Shown one piece after another: positions 30,747 through 39,279 of a DNA stretch of 64,000 bases. Source of the DNA: JAUASW01 sp036880965 (lineage in GTDB: Bacteria > Pseudomonadota > Gammaproteobacteria > Burkholderiales > Burkholderiaceae_C); NCBI RefSeq assembly GCF_036880965.1, contig NZ_JBAJMV010000008.1, forward strand, positions 59,633 through 123,632, read 5' to 3'. The first letter of the stretch is position 1. Every line of letters begins with the position of its first letter. The translations under genes were made by a program, and so were the position numbers. The notes beneath the pieces are model-generated. The model saw only the letters and a program-made list of their open reading frames with translations. It had not been told where the DNA came from and searched no databases.

Positions 30747-31102
30747 GCGGCGGCAGCCGACTGGTCTACTCCACCGAGTCCGGCCGCACCTGCCCGGACT
30801 GCCGGCAGGCCCTGGCCGACTGCCGCTGTGCGGCACTGAAGAAAGCCGCCAAGCCGGCCGGCGACGGTGTGGCCCGCGTCTGGCGCGAGAGCAAGGGCCG
30901 CGGCGGCAAGACCGTCACCCTGGTCAAGGGCATGACCCTCGCCGACGCCGACCTGCAGCTGCTGGGCAAGAAGCTGCGCGCCTCCTGCGGCACCGGTGGC
31001 ACGGTCAAGGACGGGGTGATCGAGATCCAGGGCGACCATGCCGAGCGCGTGACCGAGCTGCTGGTCAAGGCCGGACATCCGGCAAAGCGAGCGGGCGGCT
31101 AG
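30743..31102 (+). CDS. SUI1/YciH-family translation-initiation-like protein
   Basis: A 119-residue protein. A short N-terminal zinc-ribbon-like Cys cluster (CPDCRQALADCRC) precedes a SUI1/eIF1 domain (about 45-115) with VWRESKGRGGKTVTLVKGM, the LGKKLRASCGTGGTVKDG core and the IEIQGDHAERV strand typical of bacterial YciH. YciH in E. coli influences start-codon fidelity, so binding near the ribosomal P site is the expected activity. The start ATG overlaps the preceding stop (ATGA). Finding it coupled to two lipoprotein genes is curious but may simply reflect co-expression. Confidence 0.88.
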   Translation: MSGGSRLVYSTESGRTCPDCRQALADCRCAALKKAAKPAGDGVARVWRESKGRGGKTVTLVKGMTLADADLQLLGKKLRASCGTGGTVKDGVIEIQGDHAERVTELLVKAGHPAKRAGG

Positions 31103-31143
31103 TACAGTCCGGCGACACTTTTGTCGCCCGGACTGATCAGCCC

Positions 31144-32907
31144 ATGTTCAAGCTCTCCACGCTTCTCGCCGCCTCCCTCCTTGCCGCCAGCGCGCTCGCC
31201 GCGCCGCCCCCGCTGAGCACCGTCTCCGAGCGCAGCGGTTTCCTCAAGACCGGCCGCTATGACGAAGTGCAGGCCCTGTGCCGCGACTTCGAGAAGGCCT
31301 ATCCGGGCCGCGTGCGCTGCTGGGAGTTCGGCCGCACGCCACAGGGCCGGCCGATGCTGGCCCTGGTGGCTTCGGACAGCGGCGCGCTCACCCCGGCCGA
31401 GGCGCGCAAGCGGAAGTTGCCGGTCAGCCTGATCCAGGGCGGCATCCATGCCGGCGAGATCGACGGCAAGGACGCCGGCTTCCTCGCCCTGCGCCAGGTC
31501 CTCGACGGTCAGGCCGCGCCGGGCGCACTCAAGGGTCAGGTGCTGGTCTTCGTGCCCGTGTTCAATGTCGACGGCCACGAGCGCTTCGCCGCCTGGAACC
31601 GGCCCAACCAGCGCGGCCCCGAGCAGATGGGCTGGCGCACCACGGCGCAGAACTACAACCTGAACCGCGACTATGTGAAGGCCGACGCGCCCGAAATGCA
31701 GGCCATGCTGCGCCTGATCGACCTGTGGGACCCGCTGGTGCTCGTGGACCTGCATGTGACCGACGGCGCCAAGTTCGAGCATGACGTAGCGGTGCAGGTC
31801 GAGCCGGTCCATGCCGGCGACGAGGCCTTGCGCGCGGTCGGCCGCGCCTGGCGCGACGGCGTGGCGGCCGACATCGCCAGGCAGGGCTCGTTGCCGGTGG
31901 TCTTCTACCCCTCGTTCAACGAGGACGACAACCCGGCCTCGGGCTTCACCGACGGCGTTTCCACGCCCCGCTTCTCCACCGGCTACCCGCTCTTGCGCAA
32001 CCGCCTGGCCATGCTGGTGGAAACGCATTCCTGGAAGGACTATCCGCACCGCGTGCGCGTGACGCGCAACATCGTGGTTTCGGTGCTGGAGCGCGTGGGC
32101 GCGAGCGGCGCGGCCTGGCAACAGGTGGCGAAGGATGCCGACGCGCGCGCCAGCCAGCTCGGCGGTCAAACGGTGGCCCTGACCTGGAAGGCCAGCCCCA
32201 AGGCGCGCGAGATCGAATTCCGCGGCTATGCCTACACCCGCACGCCCAGCGAGATCTCCGGCGGCTTGATGACGCGCTACGACGAAACCAGGCCCGAGCT
32301 CTGGAAGCTGCCGCTGCGCGACGAGATCCTGCCCGACCTGCAGATCACGGCGCCCAAGGCCGGCTACCTCGTCCCCGCCGAGCATGCGGCCTGGATGGCC
32401 GACAAGCTCAAGCTGCACGGCATCAGCTATCGCGTCCTGAAGGCGCCGCTGGTCAAGGCGGCAGTGGAGACCTTCCGCGCCAGCTCGGCCAAGCGCGGCA
32501 TGCAGTCGGTGGAAAGCCACCAGCGCCTGGACCTGCAAGGCCAGTGGTCGGCCGAGGCCCGCGACGTGCCGGCCGGTTCGCTGTTCGTGCCCATGGCCCA
32601 GCCCGGCGCACGCCTGGTGATGTCGGTGCTGGAGCCGCTGGCGCCGGACTCCTACGTCGCCTGGGGTTTCTTCAACAACCACTTCGAACGCAAGGAGTAC
32701 ATGGAGGGCTATGTGGCCGAGGAGGTCGCCCGCGAACAGCTGGCCGCCGACCCGGCCCTGCGCGCCGCCTTCGACAAGCGCATCGCCGAAGACGCGGCGT
32801 TCGCCAAGAGCCCGGCCCAGCGCCTGGATTTCTTTGCCCGCCGCCACAGCAGCTGGGACGAGCGCTTCAATCTCTACCCTGTACTGCGGACCGACGTGGC
32901 GCCCTGA
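31144..32907 (+). CDS. secreted M14-family zinc carboxypeptidase-like protein
   Basis: A 587-residue exported protein with a signal peptide (MFKLSTLLAASLLAASALA) and an M14 peptidase domain. Zinc ligands are visible as HxxE in GGIHAGEIDGKD (about residue 102) and a later His in LVDLHVTDGAKF. FGRTPQGRPMLALV is the usual lead-in and NRDYVKADAPEMQ is also M14-like. The C-terminal 200 residues are an extension without an obvious signature. It probably trims peptides in the periplasm or outside the cell. It lies 41 bases after the SUI1 gene and ends five bases from the convergent sigma-factor gene. Confidence 0.85.
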   Translation: MFKLSTLLAASLLAASALAAPPPLSTVSERSGFLKTGRYDEVQALCRDFEKAYPGRVRCWEFGRTPQGRPMLALVASDSGALTPAEARKRKLPVSLIQGGIHAGEIDGKDAGFLALRQVLDGQAAPGALKGQVLVFVPVFNVDGHERFAAWNRPNQRGPEQMGWRTTAQNYNLNRDYVKADAPEMQAMLRLIDLWDPLVLVDLHVTDGAKFEHDVAVQVEPVHAGDEALRAVGRAWRDGVAADIARQGSLPVVFYPSFNEDDNPASGFTDGVSTPRFSTGYPLLRNRLAMLVETHSWKDYPHRVRVTRNIVVSVLERVGASGAAWQQVAKDADARASQLGGQTVALTWKASPKAREIEFRGYAYTRTPSEISGGLMTRYDETRPELWKLPLRDEILPDLQITAPKAGYLVPAEHAAWMADKLKLHGISYRVLKAPLVKAAVETFRASSAKRGMQSVESHQRLDLQGQWSAEARDVPAGSLFVPMAQPGARLVMSVLEPLAPDSYVAWGFFNNHFERKEYMEGYVAEEVAREQLAADPALRAAFDKRIAEDAAFAKSPAQRLDFFARRHSSWDERFNLYPVLRTDVAP

Positions 32908-32912
32908 GCCTG

Positions 32913-34211
32913 CTAGTGCTGTGAGAGCTTGCGCGCGCGCTCAAGCAAGAGCTCGCGTTCGCGCTCATTGCGGGTGAGGGCCGCTGCACGCTCGATCTCG
33001 ACCGTCGCCTCGCTGAGGCGGCCGAGCTTGACCAGCAGGTCGCCGCGCACGCTGAACAGCCAGGGATAGTTGGCGAGCGCGCCCTCGTCCACCAACTCAT
33101 CAACCAGGGCCAACGCCGCTGCCGGCCCCTCGGCCATGCCGACGGCGACGGCACGATTGAGCTCCACCACCGGCGAGGGTTGCAATTGGCACAGTGCGTC
33201 GTAGAGCGCGACGATCTCGGTCCAGTCGGTCTGCTCGGCCCGCAGCGCCCGCGCATGGCAGGCCGCGATGCCCGCTTGCAAGGCGTAGGGCCCCAGCTCC
33301 TTGCCCAGCTCGGCAATGCGCAAGAGCGATGCCAGGCCGCGGCGAACGAGGAGCAGGTCCCAGCGGCTGCGGTCCTGGTCCATCAGGAGCACCGGCCGGC
33401 CGTGGCGGTCGGTTCGCGCATGGGCGCGCGAAGCCTGGATCTCCAGCAAGGCGTTCAGGCCCAGCACCTCGACCTCCTCCGGCATCAGTCCCATCAGCAC
33501 GCGTGACAAACGCAAGGCTTCGTCGCACAGCGCCGGGCGCAGCCAGTCTTCGCCTGCGGTGGCCGTGTAGCCTTCGTTGAAGATCAGGTAGATCACTTCC
33601 AGCACCGAGGCCAGGCGCTCATGACGCGCTGAGGGCGCCGGCAGCTCGAAGGGCACGCGGGCCGCGCTCAAGCTTTTCTTGGCGCGCACGATGCGCTGGG
33701 CAATCGTGGGCTCGGCCACCAGATAGGCGCGGGCGATTTCCGCGGTGGAAAGCCCGCCGAGCAGGCGCAGCGTCAAGGCCACGCGCGCCTCGGTGGACAG
33801 CACAGGATGGCAGGCGGTGAAGATCAGGCGCAGAAGGTCGTCGCCGATGTCATCGGCTCTTGCGGCATCCAGCCCATCGACAAAGTCCGGCACGATCATC
33901 GCCTCCTGTGCCTCCAGGTCTGCGCCCAGCTCCTCATGCTTGCGCGCATGCAGGGCCGCAGCGCGCACATGGTCCAACGCACGGTTCTTGGCCGCCGTCA
34001 TCAGCCAGGCGGCCGGCTTGTCCGGCAGGCCTTCGTTCGGCCAGCGCTGCAGGGCGACCAGGAGCGTGTCCTGCGCCAGCTCTTCAGCAACGCCCACGTC
34101 GCGCGTGATGCGAGCGATATGAGCGACGATCTTGGCCGACTCCAGGCGCCAGACCGCCGCTATGGCCCGCTGTGTCGCCGCCAGCCGGGCGACCTGCGCC
34201 GGATCAGGCAT
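32913..34211 (-). CDS. ECF42-type RNA polymerase sigma factor with C-terminal TPR-like extension
   Basis: A 432-residue sigma factor with region 2 (about 15-85, AEELAQDTLLVALQRWPNEG) and region 4 (about 130-190, LTLRLLGGLSTAEIARAYLV then AEPTIAQRIVRAKK). A long C-terminal extension holds DUF6596 and TPR-like helices (SVLEVIYLIFNEGYTA, NRAVAVGMAEGPAAAL, SVRGDLLVKLGRLSEA). This is the ECF42 group, which lacks a classical anti-sigma factor, uses its own C-terminus for control, and is usually encoded with DGPF (YciI-like) proteins. Here it is preceded by a VOC protein (8-base overlap) and two DGPF genes, matching the family context. It probably directs transcription of this cluster; the inducing signal is unknown. 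Confidence 0.93.
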   Translation of the reverse strand: MPDPAQVARLAATQRAIAAVWRLESAKIVAHIARITRDVGVAEELAQDTLLVALQRWPNEGLPDKPAAWLMTAAKNRALDHVRAAALHARKHEELGADLEAQEAMIVPDFVDGLDAARADDIGDDLLRLIFTACHPVLSTEARVALTLRLLGGLSTAEIARAYLVAEPTIAQRIVRAKKSLSAARVPFELPAPSARHERLASVLEVIYLIFNEGYTATAGEDWLRPALCDEALRLSRVLMGLMPEEVEVLGLNALLEIQASRAHARTDRHGRPVLLMDQDRSRWDLLLVRRGLASLLRIAELGKELGPYALQAGIAACHARALRAEQTDWTEIVALYDALCQLQPSPVVELNRAVAVGMAEGPAAALALVDELVDEGALANYPWLFSVRGDLLVKLGRLSEATVEIERAAALTRNERERELLLERARKLSQH

Positions 34212-34623
34212 CGCGTTCCGGGTTCGCGGCCGCGCTGGTGTTCATGTACGCCAGCTCCCAGATGTGGCCATCCAGGTCTTCGAAGCCGTGGGCGTACATG
34301 AAGCCATGGTCCTGCGGTGCTCGCGGCGCGGTGCCGCCGGCCGCCACGGCCTTGGCCACCAGGCTGTCGACCTCCTCGCGGCTCGAGCAGTTCAGGCAGA
34401 TCAGCACCTCGGTGCTGGCCTTGGCGTCCGCAATCGGCTTGGCCGTGAAGCTGCTGAAGAAAGGCTCGGTCAGGAGCATGGCGTAGAGGTTCTTGCCCAG
34501 CACCAGGCAGGCGCCATGCTCGTTTGTGAAATGGGGGTTGAACTCATAGCCCAGCTCGCGCCAGAAGGCCTGCGAGCGCGCCATGTCCTTGATGGCGATG
34601 TTGACGTAGATCTGGGTGTGCAT
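34204..34623 (-). CDS. VOC-family (glyoxalase/bleomycin-resistance-like) protein
   Basis: A 139-residue vicinal-oxygen-chelate protein with paired beta-alpha-beta-beta-beta modules (QIYVNIAIKDMARSQAFWRE; GFMYAHGFEDLDGHIWELAY). This subgroup (YaeR/PhnB-like) has unknown substrates. GGAG lies seven bases upstream of the ATG. It overlaps the ECF42 sigma-factor gene by eight bases, indicating coupled translation. Its presence with DGPF proteins is common around ECF42 sigma factors, suggesting these small proteins are the regulated cargo. Confidence 0.85.
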   Translation of the reverse strand: MHTQIYVNIAIKDMARSQAFWRELGYEFNPHFTNEHGACLVLGKNLYAMLLTEPFFSSFTAKPIADAKASTEVLICLNCSSREEVDSLVAKAVAAGGTAPRAPQDHGFMYAHGFEDLDGHIWELAYMNTSAAANPERDA

Positions 34624-34692
34624 GACGGCTCCCGTGTTCAGCTGCGCGTTTCGGCGATCTTCTTGAGACTGGCCAGGACGATCTTCAGCAAG

Positions 34693-35097
34693 TCAGTGCC
34701 CTCCCAGGCCGGCGGCCACGGCGGGTTCAAAATCTTCCGGTTCGTAGAGTTGCCGCACCTCGATCACGCTGTCCTCGCTGATGCCCTTGAACGGGTCTGG
34801 AAAACGGCGCGCCCACTCCATCGCCTCTTCGCGAGAACGGACCTGGATCACGGTGTAGCCGGCAATCAGCTCCTTGGCTTCGGCAAAGGGCCCGTCGACC
34901 ACGCGGCGCTGCCCGCCTTCGTAGCGGATACGCCAGCCCTCTGCGCTGGGCTTGAGGCCTGCGCCATCCAGCAGGACACCAGCCTTGGCAAGCTCTTCGT
35001 GGTAGGCCAGCATGTCGGCCAACAGCTCGTTGTCGGGGGCCGGCATGACGCCGGCCTCGCTGGCCGCATTGGCCCGCACGATGATCATGAAACGCAT
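34693..35097 (-). CDS. YciI-family DGPF-domain protein (copy 1)
   Basis: A 134-residue YCII/DGPF protein with MRFMIIVRANAASEAGVMPA, the signature VVDGPFAEAKELIAGYTVIQ, and a C-terminal strand IEVRQLYEPEDFEP. The ferredoxin-like fold of this family often has a His-Asp pair of possible enzymatic use, but its role beside ECF42 sigma factors is unknown. AGGAG lies six bases before the ATG. It stands between the second DGPF gene and the VOC gene on the same strand. Confidence 0.9.
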   Translation of the reverse strand: MRFMIIVRANAASEAGVMPAPDNELLADMLAYHEELAKAGVLLDGAGLKPSAEGWRIRYEGGQRRVVDGPFAEAKELIAGYTVIQVRSREEAMEWARRFPDPFKGISEDSVIEVRQLYEPEDFEPAVAAGLGGH

Positions 35098-35188
35098 CTG
35101 TCTCTCCTGTCAGCACGCCGGCGTGAGGGCGCTCAGGGATACGACGGACCAGCCCGCCCAATTTCGACAAGAGGGCCGAATTTCTTCT

Positions 35189-35545
35189 TCAATCGTCGAA
35201 GCAGGGCCCGACCTGGCGAACCTCGATCGTCGCCCATTCGGCCGCCGGGCATTGCTCGGCATAGGCCAGCGCCTCCTCGCGGCTGACGCCGTCCAGCAGG
35301 AAGAAGCCGCCGACCATTTCCTTGGCTTCGGCGAAGGGGCCGTCGATCACCTGCGAGCGGCCGTCGCGCACCTTCAGCCGCGTGGCCCGCCGGGTCGAGG
35401 CCAGCGAATTGGCCGCCACCAGCACGCCGCGCTGCTGAAGCATCTCGCCGAATCGCAGCATCCGGTCATAGACCTGCTGGCCGGCCTCCAGGCCGCGTTC
35501 CTGACGCTGGCCGACCGGTTCCACGATCAAGAGCATGTAAGACAT
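35189..35545 (-). CDS. YciI-family DGPF-domain protein (copy 2)
   Basis: A 118-residue YCII/DGPF protein (MSYMLLIVEPVGQRQERG; VIDGPFAEAKEMVGGFFLLD; IEVRQVGP). The ATG at 35545 follows AGGAGGAG by about nine bases. An earlier in-frame start adds a Pro/Trp-rich stretch not seen in the family, and an ATG three codons upstream is too close to the ribosome site. It is a diverged paralogue of the neighbouring copy, probably from an old tandem duplication, and likely the first gene of the ECF42 cluster. Confidence 0.88.
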   Translation of the reverse strand: MSYMLLIVEPVGQRQERGLEAGQQVYDRMLRFGEMLQQRGVLVAANSLASTRRATRLKVRDGRSQVIDGPFAEAKEMVGGFFLLDGVSREEALAYAEQCPAAEWATIEVRQVGPCFDD

Positions 35546-35618
35546 CGTTGCCATCTCCTCCTGGGGAGGCCGATTGTGGCGCCACCCCGGAGGCCATGGC
35601 AAAGATTGCCCGGTTCGC

Positions 35619-37121
35619 TCAGCGCAGGGCCAGCGACTCGCGCTTCCAGGCCGGGTCCTGCCAGCGCTGGAAGGCGCCCAGCAGTTGCGGCTCGCCGGCC
35701 TGGCGTTCGGTGGCCAGGGTTTGCAGGTTCAGCAGCTCGAACGTGCGGCGGGCGTAGCGCCCTTCGGCGCGCGCCTCGCGGCTGACCAGCACCTGCTTGC
35801 CGCCGGGCACCCAGCCAGCGAATTCCACATAGCCCAGGCCCGGATGGGCGGCGGTGGGTGGCAGCACCTGCAGGCGCCAACCCTCGGAACTCTTGTGCAG
35901 GATCCACAGCTCGCGCCAGCCCTCCAGCGGCTGGGCGGCGATGGCGATGGCATTGCCCTCGCGGTTGAGACTTGCCGAAGCCAGCCAGACCTGGCCGAAG
36001 CTGCAGCGGCGCAGCAAGGGCTTGGCCGGGTTGCCGTCCGTGAGGCTCAGGCATTGCTCGCCTTCCGGCGTGGCGGAGAGACTCATCTGCAGCTTGCCGA
36101 ACTCACGCGAAGAGAGGCGCGGCGATCCGGCCCAGCGCATCGCATTCACCCGCATGGCGGTGTCGTTCCAGCTCGCTTGATCGTCTTCGGCCAGCTCAGT
36201 CGGCTGCAGGCTGGCGAAGTCAGCCAGCGAGGCTTGCGCCGCCGCTGTTGACGCCGCCGCCTCGCGGCGCGCGAAAGCCAGGCTGGCCTGCACGGCGGCG
36301 CGGCGCATCAGGACGCGGTTCTTCCAGTGCGGGGCCAGGTCTTGCACATCCACATGGCTCAAGACCTCGGCGCGCCAGGCGTCGAGCTTTTCCTTGTCCG
36401 AGGGCAGGGCGGCCGGATCCGAGCAATCGGGGCGGGTCAACGCCAACGCTGCGCGGGCCTGAGCCTCGGCGGCCGCCGGCATCGAGAGCACGCGGCGAAA
36501 GGCATCGCCGTCGTAACAGAGCAGCACCCGGCCATCGGGCTGGTTGAAGCTCACATAGCGCAGGCCGTAGCGCGCGGCCACGTCGAGCTGGGCGGCGGTC
36601 AGCGTTTCGTTGTTCTTGTTGCCGAGGTTGGCCCGGTCCGCGATGCGCTCCGCCAGCGTGCCCAGCGCATCGAGCGCTTCAGTGCCGCCTGCACCATTCA
36701 GCTGCTCGCGAGAAGCGCTCTGCACATAGGCGGCGGCCAGGCCCAGGCCCAAGGCTTCCGCGCCCTGCTGCAGGCGCACCAGGCGCAAGCTGGCCAGCAG
36801 CTCATTGGGATCGTTCGGCAGGCGGTAGATCTGGCTCTTGCGCAGCCAGCCACCGCGCTCTCGGCGGTAGTCCCAGACCTGGTAGTGGTCGAGCCGCTCG
36901 GCGCGGATCTCGAGCGCCTCGCCACGCCAGAGACTGGCTTGCAAGGGTGCCGAGTCACGCGCGGCGCCGCGCAGCGGGGCCTGGTCGTGCAGGACCAGGC
37001 CGGCGCCCAGCGGCTTGCCGGCTTCCGCAGCGGCGGCGACGTTGAGACAGGCGGCCGCCAGCGACAGGCCCATCACCAGCAGGACCGGCAGGCTGCACAC
37101 GCGACGCTTGTTCTTGCTCAT
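35619..37121 (-). CDS. exported protein of unknown function, SPFH-linked
   Basis: A 500-residue protein with an N-terminal signal (MSKNKRRVCSLPVLLVMGLS, Ala-rich cleavage region to about 33). An SH3-like segment follows (about 40-100: VLHDQAPLRGAARDSAPLQA, LWRGEALEIRAERLDHYQVW, GGWLRKSQIYRLP), as in bacterial SH3b modules. A long alpha-rich middle and a C-terminal beta-rich part (about 340-500) contain repeated WILHKSSEGWRLQVLPPT-type strands. No enzyme motif was found. The Shine-Dalgarno AAGGAG overlaps the stop region of the upstream SPFH gene, with six bases between the genes, so the two are translated together and probably act together at the envelope. Confidence 0.6.
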   Translation of the reverse strand: MSKNKRRVCSLPVLLVMGLSLAAACLNVAAAAEAGKPLGAGLVLHDQAPLRGAARDSAPLQASLWRGEALEIRAERLDHYQVWDYRRERGGWLRKSQIYRLPNDPNELLASLRLVRLQQGAEALGLGLAAAYVQSASREQLNGAGGTEALDALGTLAERIADRANLGNKNNETLTAAQLDVAARYGLRYVSFNQPDGRVLLCYDGDAFRRVLSMPAAAEAQARAALALTRPDCSDPAALPSDKEKLDAWRAEVLSHVDVQDLAPHWKNRVLMRRAAVQASLAFARREAAASTAAAQASLADFASLQPTELAEDDQASWNDTAMRVNAMRWAGSPRLSSREFGKLQMSLSATPEGEQCLSLTDGNPAKPLLRRCSFGQVWLASASLNREGNAIAIAAQPLEGWRELWILHKSSEGWRLQVLPPTAAHPGLGYVEFAGWVPGGKQVLVSREARAEGRYARRTFELLNLQTLATERQAGEPQLLGAFQRWQDPAWKRESLALR

Positions 37122-37127
37122 GACTGC

Positions 37128-38348
37128 TTACTCCTTGCCTTCTTCCGATTGCGCCGCCGGCTTGCCGGCACCCAGCAATGCGTTGCCGATGAAGCCCCCG
37201 GCAGCCGGAGGCGCGGCGATGATCACTTGCACCTTGTCCGAAAGCTTGTCAGCCATGGTCTTCTGCACCAGCAGAGGATGCTTTGACAGCAGCGCGCCCT
37301 CGGTGGCCATCTGCTGCGCATTGACCTTGCCCAGCTGGGCGATGCGGTAGGCCTCGGCATCGGCGAGCTTCTGGCGTGCCTGCGCTTCGCCCTCGGCCTC
37401 GATGCGGCGGGCTTGCGCTTCACCTTCGGCCACCTTGATGCGCGAGGCGCTTTGCGCCTTGGCTTCCAGCTCGCGCTGCTCGATCTGGCGCTGCTTGAAG
37501 GGGATGACATGCTTCATCGCCTCTTCCTGCGCCTTGGCGGCCAGCACCTGCTCGCGGCCGGCTGCTTCGGCGGCGATTTCGCGGCGTACCTTGTCGGCAG
37601 CGGCTTCCAGCTCGCTTTGCTTGACCTGCTTGTCCTTCAACTCCAGCGTGTAGCGCATCTTCTCGGCCGACAGGCCCTCGGCCAGCAGCGCGTCCATGCC
37701 GCGGCGGTAGTCGGCCGGCAGGTCGACCTTGCCGATCTGCACGCTGCGCAAGAGGATGCCGTCAGACGCCAGCTTCACGCGCAGCTCGGCTTCCATCTGC
37801 TGCTGCAGCTCGGCGCGCTGACTGGAGAAGATCTCGCGCACGGTGCGCTTGGCCACCAGTCGGTAGGCCACACCTTGCAAGGCCGGCTCGACCAGGTCGC
37901 GCTCGATGTTGTCGGGCAGGCTGCGGGCCAGTTGCGCCAGGCGGTTCGGGTCGATGCCATAGCGCACGGTCAGGTCCAGGCCCAGAGACAGGCCTTCGAC
38001 CGATTGCAAGGGCGCCGAGCCATCAGCGCGGCTCATGTTGGTGGCGCGGTAGCTGAGGTCGTGCAGCGGCAGGCCGCGCACCTCATGCACGCCGGGCAAG
38101 GCCAGGATGCGGCCGTCGGTCCAGACCGTGGCCGCGCCGGTGAAGAGATTGCTGCGCACGGCCGCTTCGCCGCGCTGCACGGTGTAGAGCGGCGGATGGC
38201 TGACGAACAGGTAGCCCGCCGTACCGATGGCGCCGGCCACCAGCAGGGTGCCCAGCACGCGGCCATTCACGGCCGCCACGCCCGACATTGCTGGCATGGC
38301 GTTGCGGATCGCCTGGGGCAGGGCCTTGAGTCTTTGCATCAGTTCCAT
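37128..38348 (-). CDS. SPFH/Band 7 domain membrane protein
   Basis: A 406-residue SPFH-family protein. It has one N-terminal TM (about 31-52, VLGTLLVAGAIGTAGYLFV), then an SPFH domain (about 55-230: VQRGEAAVRSNLFTGAATVW, LRSVQIGKVDLPADYR), and a long Ala/Glu/Gln-rich coiled coil (about 235-355: EGEAQARRIEAEGEAQARQK). Such proteins form large membrane-bound rings resembling prohibitin, HflK/C or flotillin. The start is the ATG at 38348, seven bases after AAGGAG; a longer frame upstream has no support. It is co-transcribed with the exported SH3-like protein gene downstream, and divergent from a response-regulator gene across 230 bases. Confidence 0.85.
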   Translation of the reverse strand: MELMQRLKALPQAIRNAMPAMSGVAAVNGRVLGTLLVAGAIGTAGYLFVSHPPLYTVQRGEAAVRSNLFTGAATVWTDGRILALPGVHEVRGLPLHDLSYRATNMSRADGSAPLQSVEGLSLGLDLTVRYGIDPNRLAQLARSLPDNIERDLVEPALQGVAYRLVAKRTVREIFSSQRAELQQQMEAELRVKLASDGILLRSVQIGKVDLPADYRRGMDALLAEGLSAEKMRYTLELKDKQVKQSELEAAADKVRREIAAEAAGREQVLAAKAQEEAMKHVIPFKQRQIEQRELEAKAQSASRIKVAEGEAQARRIEAEGEAQARQKLADAEAYRIAQLGKVNAQQMATEGALLSKHPLLVQKTMADKLSDKVQVIIAAPPAAGGFIGNALLGAGKPAAQSEEGKE

Positions 38349-38531
38349 CGCGCTTCTCCTTGGTGTTGGCGATGGCTGCATGATTCGGCGCCCGGGCAGG
38401 AAGCAACAAGGCGGCGCGCGGGTGACTCTCTTCCGGGGCTCGGAAGAAAGCTTCACAGGCCCGGCCTTCAGCGGCTCCCATAATCCACCGCATGACCTTG
38501 AGCCCCCACGATCGCGGCCTTGCCGCTTCTC

Positions 38532-38548
38532 TGCCCCCCGAGGGGGCG
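38532..38548. repeat. GC-rich hairpin of a Burkholderiales-type interspersed repeat
   Basis: GCCCCC (38533-38538) and GGGGGC (38542-38547) form a 6-bp all-GC stem with a CGA loop. They are embedded in the context CTCTGCCCCCCGAGGG, followed by TTGGGGCAGCCCGGCGAG. This resembles the REP-like intergenic element scattered in Comamonadaceae-type genomes. It ends about 30 bases before the response-regulator ATG. Only one copy was noticed in this window. Confidence 0.4.
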
Positions 38549-38580
38549 CATGCCGCTCTTGGGGCAGCCCGGCGAGCGTC

Positions 38581-39279
38581 ATGAGCAACAAAGTCGCCGT
38601 CATCGAAGACGACCGCCCCACCAGCGACCAGCTGGTCGGCTGGATACGCGCCGCCCGGCCGGAGCTGCAGGTCGACCAGTGGTTCACCCGGGACGAAGCC
38701 GAGGCAGCGCTTGCGACCGGCGGCTACGACATGGTGCTGCTGGACATCGAGCTCGGCCGCGAGCGGCATGCCGGCGTGGCCTTGATCAACGCGATCAACA
38801 AGCTGCAGCAGGGCACGCCAGTGCTGGTGGTGTCCGCCATGCCGGCCGCGATCTACCGCGGCATCATGAAGGCGCTCGACGCCTGGGACTATCTGCAGAA
38901 GACGGCCTTCGATGAAGCCGAGTTCATCGAGACCTTTCTGGACATGCTGCGCGCCGCCAAGGCCCGCCGCCCGGCCGCTTCCTCGGCGCCCGTGGAGGCC
39001 GAGCTGACGCTGGACCCGCTGTGGCAACGCTCGGCCATGTGGCGCGGCCAGCGCATCAACCTGCCGCTCACGGCCCAGCGCATCCTCGCCACCCTGCACC
39101 AGCGGCGCGGCGAAGTGGTCAGCTACGGCGAGCTGTTCGAGGTGGTGAAGAGCGGCCGCAACAAGGACAACGTGCGCAAGCATGTGAGCACGATCCGCGA
39201 CGCGTTTCGCGATGTCGACCCGGCGTTTGACGGCATCGAGAACGTGCCGATGCGCGGCTTCCGCTGGACCGGCCGATGA
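38581..39279 (+). CDS. OmpR-type response regulator
   Basis: A 232-residue two-component regulator. The REC domain (about 3-125) has acidic residues EDD at 9-11 and phospho-acceptor Asp55 (MVLLDIEL), a Ser in VVSAMP, and Lys in LQKTAF. A C-terminal winged-helix domain (about 140-230) reads INLPLTAQRILATLHQRRGE, SYGELFEVVKSGR and ending GFRWTGR. Its stop overlaps the start of the adjacent sensor kinase by four bases, so they form a cognate pair. The start at 38581 removes an upstream repeat-derived extension. The regulon is unknown. The divergent SPFH operon and the downstream acyltransferase are the closest candidates. Confidence 0.88.
   Translation: MSNKVAVIEDDRPTSDQLVGWIRAARPELQVDQWFTRDEAEAALATGGYDMVLLDIELGRERHAGVALINAINKLQQGTPVLVVSAMPAAIYRGIMKALDAWDYLQKTAFDEAEFIETFLDMLRAAKARRPAASSAPVEAELTLDPLWQRSAMWRGQRINLPLTAQRILATLHQRRGEVVSYGELFEVVKSGRNKDNVRKHVSTIRDAFRDVDPAFDGIENVPMRGFRWTGR

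Noticed and set aside
31099..32847. Long minus-strand open frame over the M14 carboxypeptidase gene
   Set aside because: The plus-strand frame shows clear peptidase motifs; the opposite frame shows only biased Ala/Gly/Gln composition.
34624..34692. Possible gene remnant (minus-strand frame ending LLKIVLASLKKIAETRS) between the DGPF and VOC genes
   Set aside because: The segment is about 20 codons, shares the region with the end of the DGPF gene in another frame, and gives no recognisable family.
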